Source: Alistipes sp.
GTDB taxonomy: Bacteria; Bacteroidota; Bacteroidia; Bacteroidales; Rikenellaceae
NCBI GenBank assembly: GCA_017463615.1
Contig: JAFTOU010000045.1
Location: 1 to 54,826, forward strand
Length of the DNA stretch: 54,826 nucleotides
Direction of reading: 5' to 3'
Part shown: piece by piece, positions 1 to 10,519 of the stretch
How positions within the stretch are numbered: the stretch's first letter is position 1
How the letters are laid out: the number at the start of each line of letters is the position of its first letter
Notes under the pieces: generated by a model
What the model was told of the DNA's origin: nothing
Databases searched by the model: none
What the model saw: only the letters and a program-made list of their open reading frames with translations
Program-made: the position numbers and the translations under genes

Positions 1-163
1 CCTGAACCATCCAGTCCATTGTAGCGGCACCCTCGTGGGTCTCGCCGATCTTGTGGGTCTTACCCGTATAGAAGAGAATACGCTCGGATGTAGTAGTCTT
101 ACCAGCATCAATGTGAGCAATGATACCGATATTTCTTGTGTATTTAAGATCTCTTGCAGCCAT
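1..163 (-). CDS. fusA: Elongation factor G, N-terminal fragment (cut by window edge)
   Basis: Translation elongation factor G is the GTPase that drives ribosome translocation and, with RRF, ribosome recycling. Only the first 54 codons are inside the window. They read [15 protein letters not shown], then [10 protein letters not shown], which is the P-loop (G1) of translational GTPases, followed by the switch I approach with [13 protein letters not shown]. The start is the ATG complementary to 161-163, 19 bases after the rpsG stop. The order rpsL-rpsG-fusA is the classical str operon, here read right to left. The rest of the gene lies to the left of the window. Confidence 0.97.
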   Translation of the reverse strand, partial: MAARDLKYTRNIGIIAHIDAGKTTTSERILFYTGKTHKIGETHEGAATMDWMVQ

Positions 164-182
164 TGTCTGTCTCTCCTATAAA

Positions 183-659
183 TTAAAATCTGAAGTGTGC
201 AAATGCCTTGTTTGCCTCTGCCATGCGGTGCATCTCCTCCTTACGCTTGAATGCAGCACCCATAGAGTTGTAAGCATCTACTATCTCGCCGGCAAGCTTC
301 TCTGCCATTGTCTTTCCGGAACGCTTACGTGCATAGAGTACAAGGTTTTTCATCGAAATAGAAATCTTGCGCTCCGGACGAACCTCCATTGGAACCTGGA
401 ATGTCGCACCACCGATACGCTTAGATTTTACCTCAACCTGTGGAGTGACATTCTCAAGGGCTTGTTTCCAAACCTCAAGTGGAGATTTATCAGCATCCTT
501 CATCTTCTTGCCCACCAACTCCAAAGCATCGTAGAAAATGGTGTAGGCAATACTCTTCTTGCCATCCAACATCAAGTTGTTCACGAAGCGGGTTACAGCC
601 ACGTCGTTGAACTTTGGATCAGGAAGTAGAGTGTGCTTCTTTGGCTTAGCTTTTCTCAT
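183..659 (-). CDS. rpsG: 30S ribosomal protein S7
   Basis: S7 is a primary binder of the 3' major domain of 16S rRNA and lies in the head of the 30S subunit near the E site. The 158-residue protein has the usual length and the typical N-terminus [17 protein letters not shown]. It continues with the conserved [15 protein letters not shown] and the central [13 protein letters not shown] segment, and ends in AFAHFRF. It lies 40 bases after rpsL and 19 before fusA, so it is the middle gene of the str operon and is transcribed from the rpsL promoter. Confidence 0.98.
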   Translation of the reverse strand: MRKAKPKKHTLLPDPKFNDVAVTRFVNNLMLDGKKSIAYTIFYDALELVGKKMKDADKSPLEVWKQALENVTPQVEVKSKRIGGATFQVPMEVRPERKISISMKNLVLYARKRSGKTMAEKLAGEIVDAYNSMGAAFKRKEEMHRMAEANKAFAHFRF

Positions 660-699
660 TTTGTTTCGCTTTCTTAATAAATTTCTAATTGTTTAAGGC

Positions 700-1086
700 T
701 TATTTCTTAGCACCTGCCTTAGGGCGCTTTGCACCGTACTTAGAACGACGCTGACGACGACCGTCTACACCTGCAGAGTCAAGAGCTCCACGCACGAGGT
801 GATAACGAACACCTGGAAGGTCCTTAACACGACCTCCACGAACAAGCACAATTGAGTGCTCCTGCAAGTTGTGGCCCTCTCCTGGGATGTAGGCGTTGAC
901 CTCCTTGCCATTGGTCAATCTTACACGTGCAACCTTACGCATAGCCGAGTTTGGCTTCTTAGGGGTGGTGGTGTACACACGGGTACAAACGCCACGACGC
1001 TGAGGGCACGCAGCCAGAGCCGGAGACTTGGACTTGTCCTCCATCTTGACTCTGCCGTTTCTTACTAATTGCTGAATTGTAGGCAT
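700..1086 (-). CDS. rpsL: 30S ribosomal protein S12
   Basis: S12 sits at the decoding centre of the 30S subunit and influences accuracy. The 128-residue protein shows the family signatures [14 protein letters not shown] (about residues 38-51) and [10 protein letters not shown], then [15 protein letters not shown]. The lysines that mutate in streptomycin-resistant strains are intact, both in TPKKPNS and in RVKDLPG, so the sequence is of the sensitive type (inference from the family). It is the first gene of the str operon. A TAACTTTG -7 box lies about 80 bases upstream at 1167-1174. Confidence 0.98.
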   Translation of the reverse strand: MPTIQQLVRNGRVKMEDKSKSPALAACPQRRGVCTRVYTTTPKKPNSAMRKVARVRLTNGKEVNAYIPGEGHNLQEHSIVLVRGGRVKDLPGVRYHLVRGALDSAGVDGRRQRRSKYGAKRPKAGAKK

Positions 1087-1166
1087 CTAAAAAAACCTTT
1101 AATTTTGTTAAACTTGCGGGGGTTCTCGCCCCCAATTTCTATTTCGTTTTTGCCTTTTGGCGGGTG

Positions 1167-1174
1167 CAAAGTTA
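1167..1174 (-). promoter_or_regulatory. -7 box of the str operon promoter
   Basis: The plus strand reads CAAAGTTA, which is TAACTTTG on the coding strand and fits the Bacteroidota consensus TAnnTTTG. Transcription would start near 1163, giving a leader of about 75 nt before rpsL. No clear TTTG is found at the usual 19-20 nt spacing. Confidence 0.6.
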
Positions 1175-1536
1175 ATCAAAATTTTTAATTCACACTATAT
1201 ATATGTCAAAAACAACCCCCAAAATCGGGTGATTTCGGGGCTTTTCGGGGGCTTTGCTTATTCTTTTTTCTTATATTTTTTCGTGCAAAATAATTTTCGT
1301 TTATAATTGATTTTTTAACAGATTGATTTTCAATGTGTTGCATATCGCCATTTTTGACAAAAGAGACGGGTTGTGAAAAATTTTGAAAAATTCTCGCTCA
1401 GCGCAAAAAAATCTTCCAAAAGTGCGATTTTATAGGCAGTTACGAGGGCAATTCTGCCATTTTTCGCCCTTCAGATTTTGCCTTTTATTCATCGGCATTT
1501 TGGGCGATTTTTTGTCCATTTTGGGAGCGGAGTGAA
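1175..1536. other. AT-rich spacer without a recognisable gene
   Basis: This is the front part of the 735-base gap between rpsL and the esterase gene. It is strongly AT-rich with runs of T and A and a G-rich patch near 1225-1252. I see no open reading frame with normal codon use and no RNA gene. The remainder of the gap is filled by two repeats described separately. Confidence 0.5.
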
Positions 1537-1602
1537 GCGGTTTATTAAGGTCGGATAAGGTCGTCGCTGCTCCGCATCTCCAAGGTCAAGTAAGGTCTGC
1601 GC
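1537..1602 (+). repeat. Dispersed repeat R-gtc, copy 1
   Basis: The stretch from GCGGTTTATTAAGG through AAGGTCGTCGCTGCTC to AAGTAAGGTCTG matches 50985-51050 over about 65 bases with scattered differences. Both copies lie in spacers and next to other palindromic repeats (1616-1806 and 51098-51223). No coding potential is seen. Its origin is unknown. Confidence 0.55.
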
Positions 1603-1615
1603 AAACGCTTCTACT

Positions 1616-1806
1616 CGGATTTAGGAAAACCATCGCAGATGGTACAAAAAAAAGAGAGATTGCGAGTCAAGTTTACTTGAACGAAGCAACGCTCTCTTTT
1701 TTATTGTAATAGCCATAGGCTATCCTAAATCCGCAACGCATAGAAGCAAAACAGAGTTTTGCCGAAAGTCTTTTGGGTCACTTTTCTTCAGAAAAGGGAC
1801 GGTACT
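1616..1806 (-). repeat. Structured 3'-side repeat E1, copy 1
   Basis: This is a 191-base element found again at 30499-30688 in inverted orientation. Relative to the gene it follows, each copy has the same orientation: this one lies just after the esterase stop, the other just after the kinase-murQ stop. Its core is bounded by CGGATTTAGGA and TCCTAAATCCG (1616-1626, 1723-1733). Inside is a long hairpin with AGAGAG/CTCTCT arms flanked by A and T runs, plus CCATC-GCA-GATGG. The outer part has two further hairpins at 1746-1762 (GCAAAAC/GTTTTGC) and 1781-1796. The A and T flanks would let the core act as a bidirectional terminator. It contains no gene. Confidence 0.75.
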
Positions 1807-1821
1807 ATAGTTTCTGCGTAG

Positions 1822-2682
1822 CTATTTCTGAACTGGCGGAAACGAATGCTCCAGAATCAGCGGCAGGGCTTCGCGCCAGAATTTCCAGTCGTGGACGCCG
1901 TCGCGGATGCGGAACTCAACATTTACCTTCGCGCGCTTCATTTCGCTGAAGAAGTCGAGGTTTGTCTGTATCAGGCCGTCGTCGTCGCCGCAGTCGAGCA
2001 TCCAGCGCACGGTGTGCAGCTTCTCTATCTGCTCGTGAGTGGCGTGGCGGAGGAACTCTACGGGCGATGTTTCAGCCACAGACCAGAGCCACTCCAGCTC
2101 GTCCAACTTAGGAGTTACGGCGCGGTAGCGGTGGTCAAGCAGACCACTTGTGGAGTAGCAGGCGCAGAACATCTCGGGGTGTCTCTGGGCGTAGACTACC
2201 GAGCCTCCGCCACCCATTGAGAGACCTGCTATTGCGCGACCCTCCTTTGTTGCTATAGTCCTGAATTTCTGGTCAATATGAGGGATAAACTCCTGGAAGA
2301 AGAAGTCCTCGTACGCCCAGTTGCTAACATTGAAGTAGCCCATATTTTTACCACCTCTTTTCTCGCCCTTACCCGTTGCATCGGGCATCACGACAATCAT
2401 CTTTACCGCCTTTCCTGCGGCTATCTGCTCGTCTGTTATGCGGGGTTGCTCGCCGCCACCTGTGCGGTTCCACGACTTGTGATTTCCCCACGCTCCATGG
2501 AGCAGGTAGAGCACTGGATAACGCTCTGCAGAGGTGTCGTAGCCATCAGGGAGGTAGATAGAATATACCTTCTCTACGCCCAAAATTTCACTCTTCACAG
2601 TCAGATGCTCAAGGCGGCTCTGCGCCTGCGCCGTAACAGCAAATGCCGCCATCAGCGCGATAAGAATAGATAACTTTTTCAT
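1822..2682 (-). CDS. Secreted esterase of the esterase D / feruloyl esterase family
   Basis: This is an alpha/beta-hydrolase of the PF00756 type (esterase D, feruloyl and acetyl-xylan esterases), probably acting on ester-linked groups of polysaccharides. The substrate cannot be read from sequence. Residues 1-20 form a Sec signal peptide ending AQA, so it is exported. The oxyanion region is YLLHGAWG (about 59-66). The nucleophile elbow is GLSMGGG with Ser155, the acid lies in GDDDG (about 232-236) and the histidine is His264 in DGVHDW. The length of 286 residues is normal. It starts 12 bases after the PHP-domain gene, so the two are probably one operon. Repeat E1 follows its stop. Confidence 0.85.
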   Translation of the reverse strand: MKKLSILIALMAAFAVTAQAQSRLEHLTVKSEILGVEKVYSIYLPDGYDTSAERYPVLYLLHGAWGNHKSWNRTGGGEQPRITDEQIAAGKAVKMIVVMPDATGKGEKRGGKNMGYFNVSNWAYEDFFFQEFIPHIDQKFRTIATKEGRAIAGLSMGGGGSVVYAQRHPEMFCACYSTSGLLDHRYRAVTPKLDELEWLWSVAETSPVEFLRHATHEQIEKLHTVRWMLDCGDDDGLIQTNLDFFSEMKRAKVNVEFRIRDGVHDWKFWREALPLILEHSFPPVQK

Positions 2683-2694
2683 ATTGTTAAAGAT

Positions 2695-3846
2695 TTATTT
2701 TGCATCAATAGTCACATTCAAATTCTCGCCCGCGCCGCACCACAGATTGAGCACCGTGTACTTCAGCGGCTTGCCAACTTTTGAGGTTACGATGGTGGAC
2801 GAAAGCGGGCGCAGCACAACTGGAGTACCCTTGCCTGCTCGCAGGGTGTAAGGCAGTGAGCTACAGTTTGTTATCATCACGCGCTGACGCTTTGTCTTCT
2901 TATCTACCGAGAGCTTTTTTGCCGTCACTGAGGCCTCAAAAAACTCACTAAGCAGCTTCTTCTCGCCACCCAATGTACCGAAGGCGTAGGCGAGCGTGCG
3001 GTGCGCCTCAAGAGCCTCGCGAATACCCTCCAAAGTGCACTCCTTGGCGAAGATGATTGTCATATTTCGCAGGTGTCCATTCTCGCGATACTGCTGGGCT
3101 GTTGTGGCGTGAATATCTGTATTGGAGGTAATAAAGAGCTTATGCTCCGCTGCGGTATTAAACGCCCCAGGGTAGAAGTAGGCGCCATTCATCAGCTCAA
3201 TGCCATCCACCAGCCCCTCGGCATAGATGCTCTTCTCAAAATCGGTCATCTCAAGTGTAGAGTGACGCCAGCCTGGGTGGTTGTGCATAATGAGTGCACC
3301 CTGCTGACGGGCGTTGCGAATGCTCTGCACAGCGTCGTAGTCGTAGAGCACGCTATTATCGGTGGTAAAGAGGGCATTGAAGTGACCCTGCGTCTTGGCG
3401 TCGCCCGTAAGCTCTACGCCAGGGATAACCAGCAGGCCGAAGTCGTCAGCCACCTTCTTTGCTCCCTCAACAAACTTCACAGATGCTGCGCTGCGCTTGA
3501 GCTTTGCGCTCTCAGGTGTAGGCTGACCCTCCGTGCCCGCGACAGGTCTGATGGAGAGGTGCTCCGTAGCGGCGATAACATCCAGGCCGTCGCTCCACGC
3601 CTCCTCCATACGACCCTTGACATTCATCACTCCATCGGCATAGGTGGTGTGGATATGCAAATCGGCCTTGTAGGGGATGTAGCCATTGACATTTGGGAGT
3701 ATAACCTCGCGACGCGAGAGGCGCACATACCCCGTAGGCAGCAGGGTCTGCGGTTCGGAGGCACTCTGATAGTGCATGTAGTACTCCTGAGCTGTTGCCG
3801 ACATTGCCACAAGCAGCGTTGCGACTAAAATTGTAAATCTTTTCAT
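2695..3846 (-). CDS. Secreted PHP-domain metal-dependent phosphoesterase-like protein
   Basis: PHP proteins are metal-dependent phosphoesterases. This exported version resembles the Sb-PDE (phosphodiesterase) group of Bacteroidota. Residues 1-20 are a signal peptide ending ATAQ. The metal ligands are recognisable in order: ADLHIHTTYADG (His64, His66, Asp71), ATEH (Glu95, His96), PGVEL, MHNHPGW and SNTDIH. The last about 90 residues form a separate beta-rich domain without a name I can give. The gene heads a two-gene operon with the esterase. A strong divergent promoter lies upstream (3877-3908). The substrate is unknown. Confidence 0.8.
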   Translation of the reverse strand: MKRFTILVATLLVAMSATAQEYYMHYQSASEPQTLLPTGYVRLSRREVILPNVNGYIPYKADLHIHTTYADGVMNVKGRMEEAWSDGLDVIAATEHLSIRPVAGTEGQPTPESAKLKRSAASVKFVEGAKKVADDFGLLVIPGVELTGDAKTQGHFNALFTTDNSVLYDYDAVQSIRNARQQGALIMHNHPGWRHSTLEMTDFEKSIYAEGLVDGIELMNGAYFYPGAFNTAAEHKLFITSNTDIHATTAQQYRENGHLRNMTIIFAKECTLEGIREALEAHRTLAYAFGTLGGEKKLLSEFFEASVTAKKLSVDKKTKRQRVMITNCSSLPYTLRAGKGTPVVLRPLSSTIVTSKVGKPLKYTVLNLWCGAGENLNVTIDAK

Positions 3847-3876
3847 ATTTTATGGGTTTTTAGGTTGTTCTGATAA

Positions 3877-3908
3877 CAAAGTTAGGAATTTTTGACTATC
3901 TTTGCAAA
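3877..3908 (-). promoter_or_regulatory. Promoter of the PHP-esterase operon
   Basis: On the minus strand there is a TTTG -33 box (3905-3908), a 20-base spacer and a TAACTTTG -7 box (3877-3884). This is a full match to the Bacteroidota consensus. The start would be near 3873, leaving about 27 nt of leader. Confidence 0.75.
3897..3904 (+). promoter_or_regulatory. -7 box of the leuS promoter
   Basis: TATCTTTG matches TAnnTTTG on the plus strand. It directly abuts the -33 box of the divergent PHP promoter, so the two promoters share DNA. A leader of about 80 nt precedes leuS. No -33 TTTG is present at the standard distance. Confidence 0.6.
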
Positions 3909-3988
3909 TCAGACGCCCGCGTATGCGTAGCGCGAGCGCGTAAGGAGCTGATACACAAAGCGAAAACAAACAAATAACAGATACAACT

Positions 3989-6736
<2,748 letters not shown>

Positions 6737-6742
6737 CCGACA

Positions 6743-7669
6743 ATGAGACGACTCCTAACCATACTTATCGCTACGGTGACTCTCGCCACTGCCTCGGCGC
6801 AGAAGAGGGTTGTACTCTCGCTTGAGCAGAGTGGTGCTGACCAGATAGTTGAGAACTTCTGGGACAACACCACCGCTCCGCACTCCAACGGCATCACTGC
6901 CGACGAGACCATCAACCATAAGTGCGAGCTGTTCAACACCGTGCAGACCGACTTCTACCTCTACAAGGCCGACCCCGCTGTGGCTACAGGTCAGGCGGTG
7001 CTGGTCGTTCCCGGGGGTGGACTGCGCAAGGTCTGCATAGAGTACGACGGCTTCGCCTTTGCGCAGTATCTGCGTAGCATCGGCATCAGCGCGCTGGTGC
7101 TCAAGTACCGCCTGCCAAATGGACACAAGGAGGTACCGATGGAGGATATGGAGGCGGCGCTGAACTATCTGCGCACCGAGGGTCAGGCGTGGGGTGTAGA
7201 CCCCCAGCAGGTGGGTATCGCGGGTAGCTCGGCAGGTGGTTACCTTGCCGCATACGCCTCTACCCTTATCCCCGACGAGCGCAAGCCGGCATTTTCAATA
7301 CTGGTCTACTCTGTAATCTCAGGCGTTACGCGCAGCACGCACCACGGCACCTTCGGCAATATGCTTGGTCGTGACCGCTGCCACGCCGAGCAGGAGTACT
7401 ACTCCCTGGAGAACCGCGTTACCAATACCACTCCGCCGACGCTCCTGCTGCTTGCTGACGACGACCTTACGGTATCCTCTATCAGCTCTACGCGCTACTA
7501 CAAGGCTCTCAAGCGCCACGGCGTGAAGGCGGCTATGCACCTCTTCCCATCGGGAGGTCATGGCTGGTCGGGACACGACGACTACCACTATGCCGAGCCG
7601 AGCAAGCGCGCCATAAAGGATTGGTTGGAGATTCTGCACACAGACAATAACCCTAAAACCGAAAAATAA
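6743..7669 (+). CDS. Secreted alpha/beta hydrolase, first of four tandem paralogues
   Basis: This is an esterase/lipase-type alpha/beta hydrolase (PF20434/BD-FAE-like), with acetyl- or feruloyl-esterase activity as the likely role. A signal peptide covers residues 1-20 (ending TASAQ). The oxyanion loop is VVPGGG (about 88-93). The nucleophile elbow is GSSAGG with Ser163, the acid lies in LLADDD (about 237-241), and the base is His273 in SGGHGW. The N-terminal region SLEQSGADQIVENFW is shared with the fourth copy but not the second and third. Its stop overlaps the next start in TAATG, so translation is probably coupled. Confidence 0.8.
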   Translation: MRRLLTILIATVTLATASAQKRVVLSLEQSGADQIVENFWDNTTAPHSNGITADETINHKCELFNTVQTDFYLYKADPAVATGQAVLVVPGGGLRKVCIEYDGFAFAQYLRSIGISALVLKYRLPNGHKEVPMEDMEAALNYLRTEGQAWGVDPQQVGIAGSSAGGYLAAYASTLIPDERKPAFSILVYSVISGVTRSTHHGTFGNMLGRDRCHAEQEYYSLENRVTNTTPPTLLLLADDDLTVSSISSTRYYKALKRHGVKAAMHLFPSGGHGWSGHDDYHYAEPSKRAIKDWLEILHTDNNPKTEK

Positions 7670-8574
7670 TGAAAAAGGCACTAACCCTACTCCTCGCTCT
7701 TGTGAGTTTTGGAACACTCTCGGCGCAGAAGACCATTGAGTATCCCTCCTCGGCAGATGAGGTTGTACACCTATGGGACAACACTTCTGCCAAATACTCC
7801 AACCACATGCAGAAGGACGAGCTGCTCAAGGGGCGCTCAAAGCTCTACAACACCTCCTCGGCAGACCTCTACATCTACACCGCTCCGAAGGAGAAGGCTA
7901 CGGGCTACTCTGTAGTCATCTACCCAGGTGGTGGCTATCGCTACCTCAGCCTCCCGCACACATTCCCTGAGTGGCTGCGCGAGAATGGCATCACCGCCGT
8001 GGTTGTAAAGTATCGTCTGCCAAATGTCGGCTATCCAGATGCTACGCTGGAGGATGCTATCGGCGCTGTGGAGTATATGCGCGCCAATGCCGAGAAGTAC
8101 AACCTTGACCCGCAGAAGTTGGGCGTATGTGGTAACTCGGCAGGTGGTCACCTCGCTGCGTGGGTATCCAACGCTATGGAGGATGGCAAGAAGCCTCACT
8201 TCTCAATCCTCGTCTATGGAGCAATGACTCGCGGCAAGTACTTCAGCACCCGCAATGCCGCTGCGCAGATGTGTGGCGAGCATATCTATGCGGAGAAGTT
8301 TGTGAAGTACTCCACCCCGGAAATGGTGACGGCAACAACGCCACCAGCGCTGCTGCTCCTCTCGGACGACGATACCGTTGTGCCTCCAATCTGCTCTACA
8401 GACTACTACAAGGCACTCAAGCGCCATGGCGTACCTGCCTCTATGCACATCTACCCTTCAGGCGGTCACGGCTGGTCGGGTCGTATGAAGTGGGAGTACC
8501 GCCAGCAGTGGCTCGGCGCAGTGCTGGACTGGATTGGCAACCTTGAGAATATCCACAATAGAACGAAAAACTAA
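7669..8574 (+). CDS. Secreted alpha/beta hydrolase, second tandem paralogue
   Basis: Same family and layout as its neighbours, 301 residues. It has a signal peptide (residues 1-19, ending TLSAQ), the glycine loop YPGGGYRYL, the nucleophile elbow GNSAGGH, the acid region LLSDDDTVV and the histidine motif PSGGHGWSG. The N-terminal strand SSADEVVHLWDN groups it with the third copy. It shares one base with the first copy and ends 13 bases before the third. A periplasmic deacetylase or esterase is inferred; the substrate is unknown. Confidence 0.8.
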   Translation: MKKALTLLLALVSFGTLSAQKTIEYPSSADEVVHLWDNTSAKYSNHMQKDELLKGRSKLYNTSSADLYIYTAPKEKATGYSVVIYPGGGYRYLSLPHTFPEWLRENGITAVVVKYRLPNVGYPDATLEDAIGAVEYMRANAEKYNLDPQKLGVCGNSAGGHLAAWVSNAMEDGKKPHFSILVYGAMTRGKYFSTRNAAAQMCGEHIYAEKFVKYSTPEMVTATTPPALLLLSDDDTVVPPICSTDYYKALKRHGVPASMHIYPSGGHGWSGRMKWEYRQQWLGAVLDWIGNLENIHNRTKN

Positions 8575-8587
8575 AAAATATACAGTT

Positions 8588-9472
8588 ATGAAGAAAGTAC
8601 TTTCCTTACTCGCCCTTGCAGTAGTGGCACTTACTGCTCAGGCAGAGGCAAATGTAAAGATTGAGAGTAGTGCCGACGAGGTTATCACCGTTTGGGACAA
8701 CAACTCTGCACCACACTCCAGCAACCAGACCAAGCCCGAGGTTATCAAGAAGAGCGGTAGCGGATACAAGGTTTCGCGCTCAGCGGAGACCGTATTCTAC
8801 CTCTTCAAGCCTCAGCAGCCTACAGGTCACAGCCTTATCATCTTCCCAGGTGGTGGCTACAGCACCGTAAATATCGGCTTCGGCATGGCTGAGTGGCTGC
8901 GCGACAACGGCATCACCGCCATGGTAGTGAAGTATCGTCTGCCAAATGGTAACCGCGAGGTACCTCTTGAGGATGCCGCTGCGGCAGTAGAGTATCTGCG
9001 TGGGAACGCATCGGCTCTGGGCATTGACCCTCAGAAGATTGGCGTTAGCGGCAGCTCGGCAGGTGGTCACCTTGCAGCGTGGTCGTCGGCAGTGCTTGAG
9101 GGCGAGCAGCGTCCTAACTTCGCCGTTCTGCTCTACCCTGTTATCAACGGTCAGATTTGGACAGCAAAGGCGCAGTGGAGCACCTTCCACGAGCTGCTGG
9201 GCAAGTGGCGCACACCGGTGGATATTGAGAACCACTCTGTAGACCTGCTCGTAACCCCGCAGACCCCACCAACGCTTATCCTGCATAGCGACGACGATGT
9301 TATTGCCCCTGCATACAACTCAACCCTCTACTACAAGGCACTCAAGCGCCACGGCGTGAAGGCATCTATGCACATCTACCCTTCGGGTGGTCACGGATGG
9401 CGTGGCAGCAAGAAGTTTGAGTACCGCCAGCAGTGGCTTGAGGCAACAAAGGAGTGGATACTCGCGTTCTAA
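8588..9472 (+). CDS. Secreted alpha/beta hydrolase, third tandem paralogue
   Basis: The start is placed at 8588 because MKKVLSLLALAVVALTAQA gives a proper signal peptide. An upstream in-frame ATG at 8534 would overlap the previous gene and bury the signal. The catalytic motifs are FPGGGYST, GSSAGGH, LHSDDDVI and PSGGHGWRG. It resembles the second copy most (SSADEV.TVWDN), down to the EYRQQWL stretch near the C-terminus. It is 294 residues long. Esterase activity is inferred from the family only. Confidence 0.8.
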   Translation: MKKVLSLLALAVVALTAQAEANVKIESSADEVITVWDNNSAPHSSNQTKPEVIKKSGSGYKVSRSAETVFYLFKPQQPTGHSLIIFPGGGYSTVNIGFGMAEWLRDNGITAMVVKYRLPNGNREVPLEDAAAAVEYLRGNASALGIDPQKIGVSGSSAGGHLAAWSSAVLEGEQRPNFAVLLYPVINGQIWTAKAQWSTFHELLGKWRTPVDIENHSVDLLVTPQTPPTLILHSDDDVIAPAYNSTLYYKALKRHGVKASMHIYPSGGHGWRGSKKFEYRQQWLEATKEWILAF

Positions 9473-9510
9473 AGTTACCATATTTGCAAATAAATAAACA
9501 CCATACAACA

Positions 9511-10443
9511 ATGAAAAAGTTTTTTGTAATTCTTGCAGCTGTCGCTATGGCAGCAACCGTTTCGGCACAGAAGACCATCACCCTCTCTCTTGAGCAGAGT
9601 GGCGCAGATGAGATTATCACCAACTTCTGGAACAACGACAAGGCGCCGCACTCAAACTATGAGACCCGCGACGAGAAGATTAACGACCGTCTGCACTTCT
9701 CACAGACCTCGCAGACCGACCTCTACATCTACAAGGCAGACCCTGCAAAGGCTACAGGTCAGGGTATTGTAGTACTCCCAGGTGGTGGCTACAGCAAGGT
9801 TTGTATCGCTCATGAGGGCTTCAAGATTGCTCAGTTCTACCGCGAGCAGGGCATCAGCTGCGTAGTTGTTAAGTATCGCCTTCCAAACCACGGCAATAAG
9901 ATTGTGCCGCTGGAGGATGCTCAGGCAGCACTCAAGTTCCTGCGCACAAAGGGTAAGAAGTGGGGCATCGACCCTAAGCAGGTGGGTATCTGCGGTAGCT
10001 CTGCAGGTGGTCACTTGGCAGCTTACACCTCAACCTTTACCGAGGATAAGGATAAGCCTGCATTCTCTATCCTCTTCTACCCAGTTATCACCGGTACTAC
10101 TTGGGAGACTCACCAGAACACCTTTGAGTATCTGCTGGGCAAGAAGCGCACACAGAACGAGCAGGAGTACTACTCGCTGGAGAACCGCGTAACCCCTACC
10201 ACCCCTCCAACTATTCTGCTGCTCTCGGACGACGACCTGACCGTTCCGCCAATCAGCTCTATCCTCTACTACGAGGCTCTGAAGGCTAATGGCGTGCCTG
10301 CAACTATGCACATCTACCCTTCTGGCGGTCACGGCTGGTGCGGCCACGACGAGTTCAAGTACGCTAACGAGTACAAGGACGCCCTGCTTGACTGGCTTAA
10401 GATTCAGAACAAGGCTGCAGAGGCGAAGTCAAAGAAAAAGTAA
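9511..10443 (+). CDS. Secreted alpha/beta hydrolase, fourth tandem paralogue
   Basis: The start at 9511 (MKKFFVILAAVAMAAT, signal ending VSAQ) is preferred over an in-frame ATG at 9454 that overlaps the previous gene. The motifs are LPGGGYSK, GSSAGGH, LLSDDDLTV and PSGGHGWCG. The N-terminal SLEQSGADEIITNFW and the EQEYYSLENRVT segment are shared with the first copy, so the cluster looks like two pairs (1 with 4, 2 with 3). It ends in a lysine-rich tail. A 76-base spacer with a hairpin separates it from prfA. Confidence 0.8.
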   Translation: MKKFFVILAAVAMAATVSAQKTITLSLEQSGADEIITNFWNNDKAPHSNYETRDEKINDRLHFSQTSQTDLYIYKADPAKATGQGIVVLPGGGYSKVCIAHEGFKIAQFYREQGISCVVVKYRLPNHGNKIVPLEDAQAALKFLRTKGKKWGIDPKQVGICGSSAGGHLAAYTSTFTEDKDKPAFSILFYPVITGTTWETHQNTFEYLLGKKRTQNEQEYYSLENRVTPTTPPTILLLSDDDLTVPPISSILYYEALKANGVPATMHIYPSGGHGWCGHDEFKYANEYKDALLDWLKIQNKAAEAKSKKK

Positions 10444-10458
10444 TTTTTAATCACAATA

Positions 10459-10484
10459 GTAGGTAGGTTTCCGAGCCTACCTAC
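10459..10484 (+). terminator. Hairpin between hydrolase cluster and prfA
   Basis: GTAGGTAGG and CCTACCTAC form a perfect 9-bp stem with an 8-base loop. No immediate T-run follows (the next Ts come after about 12 bases), so it may be a weak terminator or a processing/stability hairpin rather than a classical one. Confidence 0.45.
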
Positions 10485-10519
10485 AAACAAGAACAATTTT
10501 TAATTTAGATTAACAATAG

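Noticed and set aside
3905-3988. T-box or attenuator leader before leuS
   Set aside because: The 84-base leader has no T-box motif, no leader peptide rich in leucine codons and no terminator hairpin.
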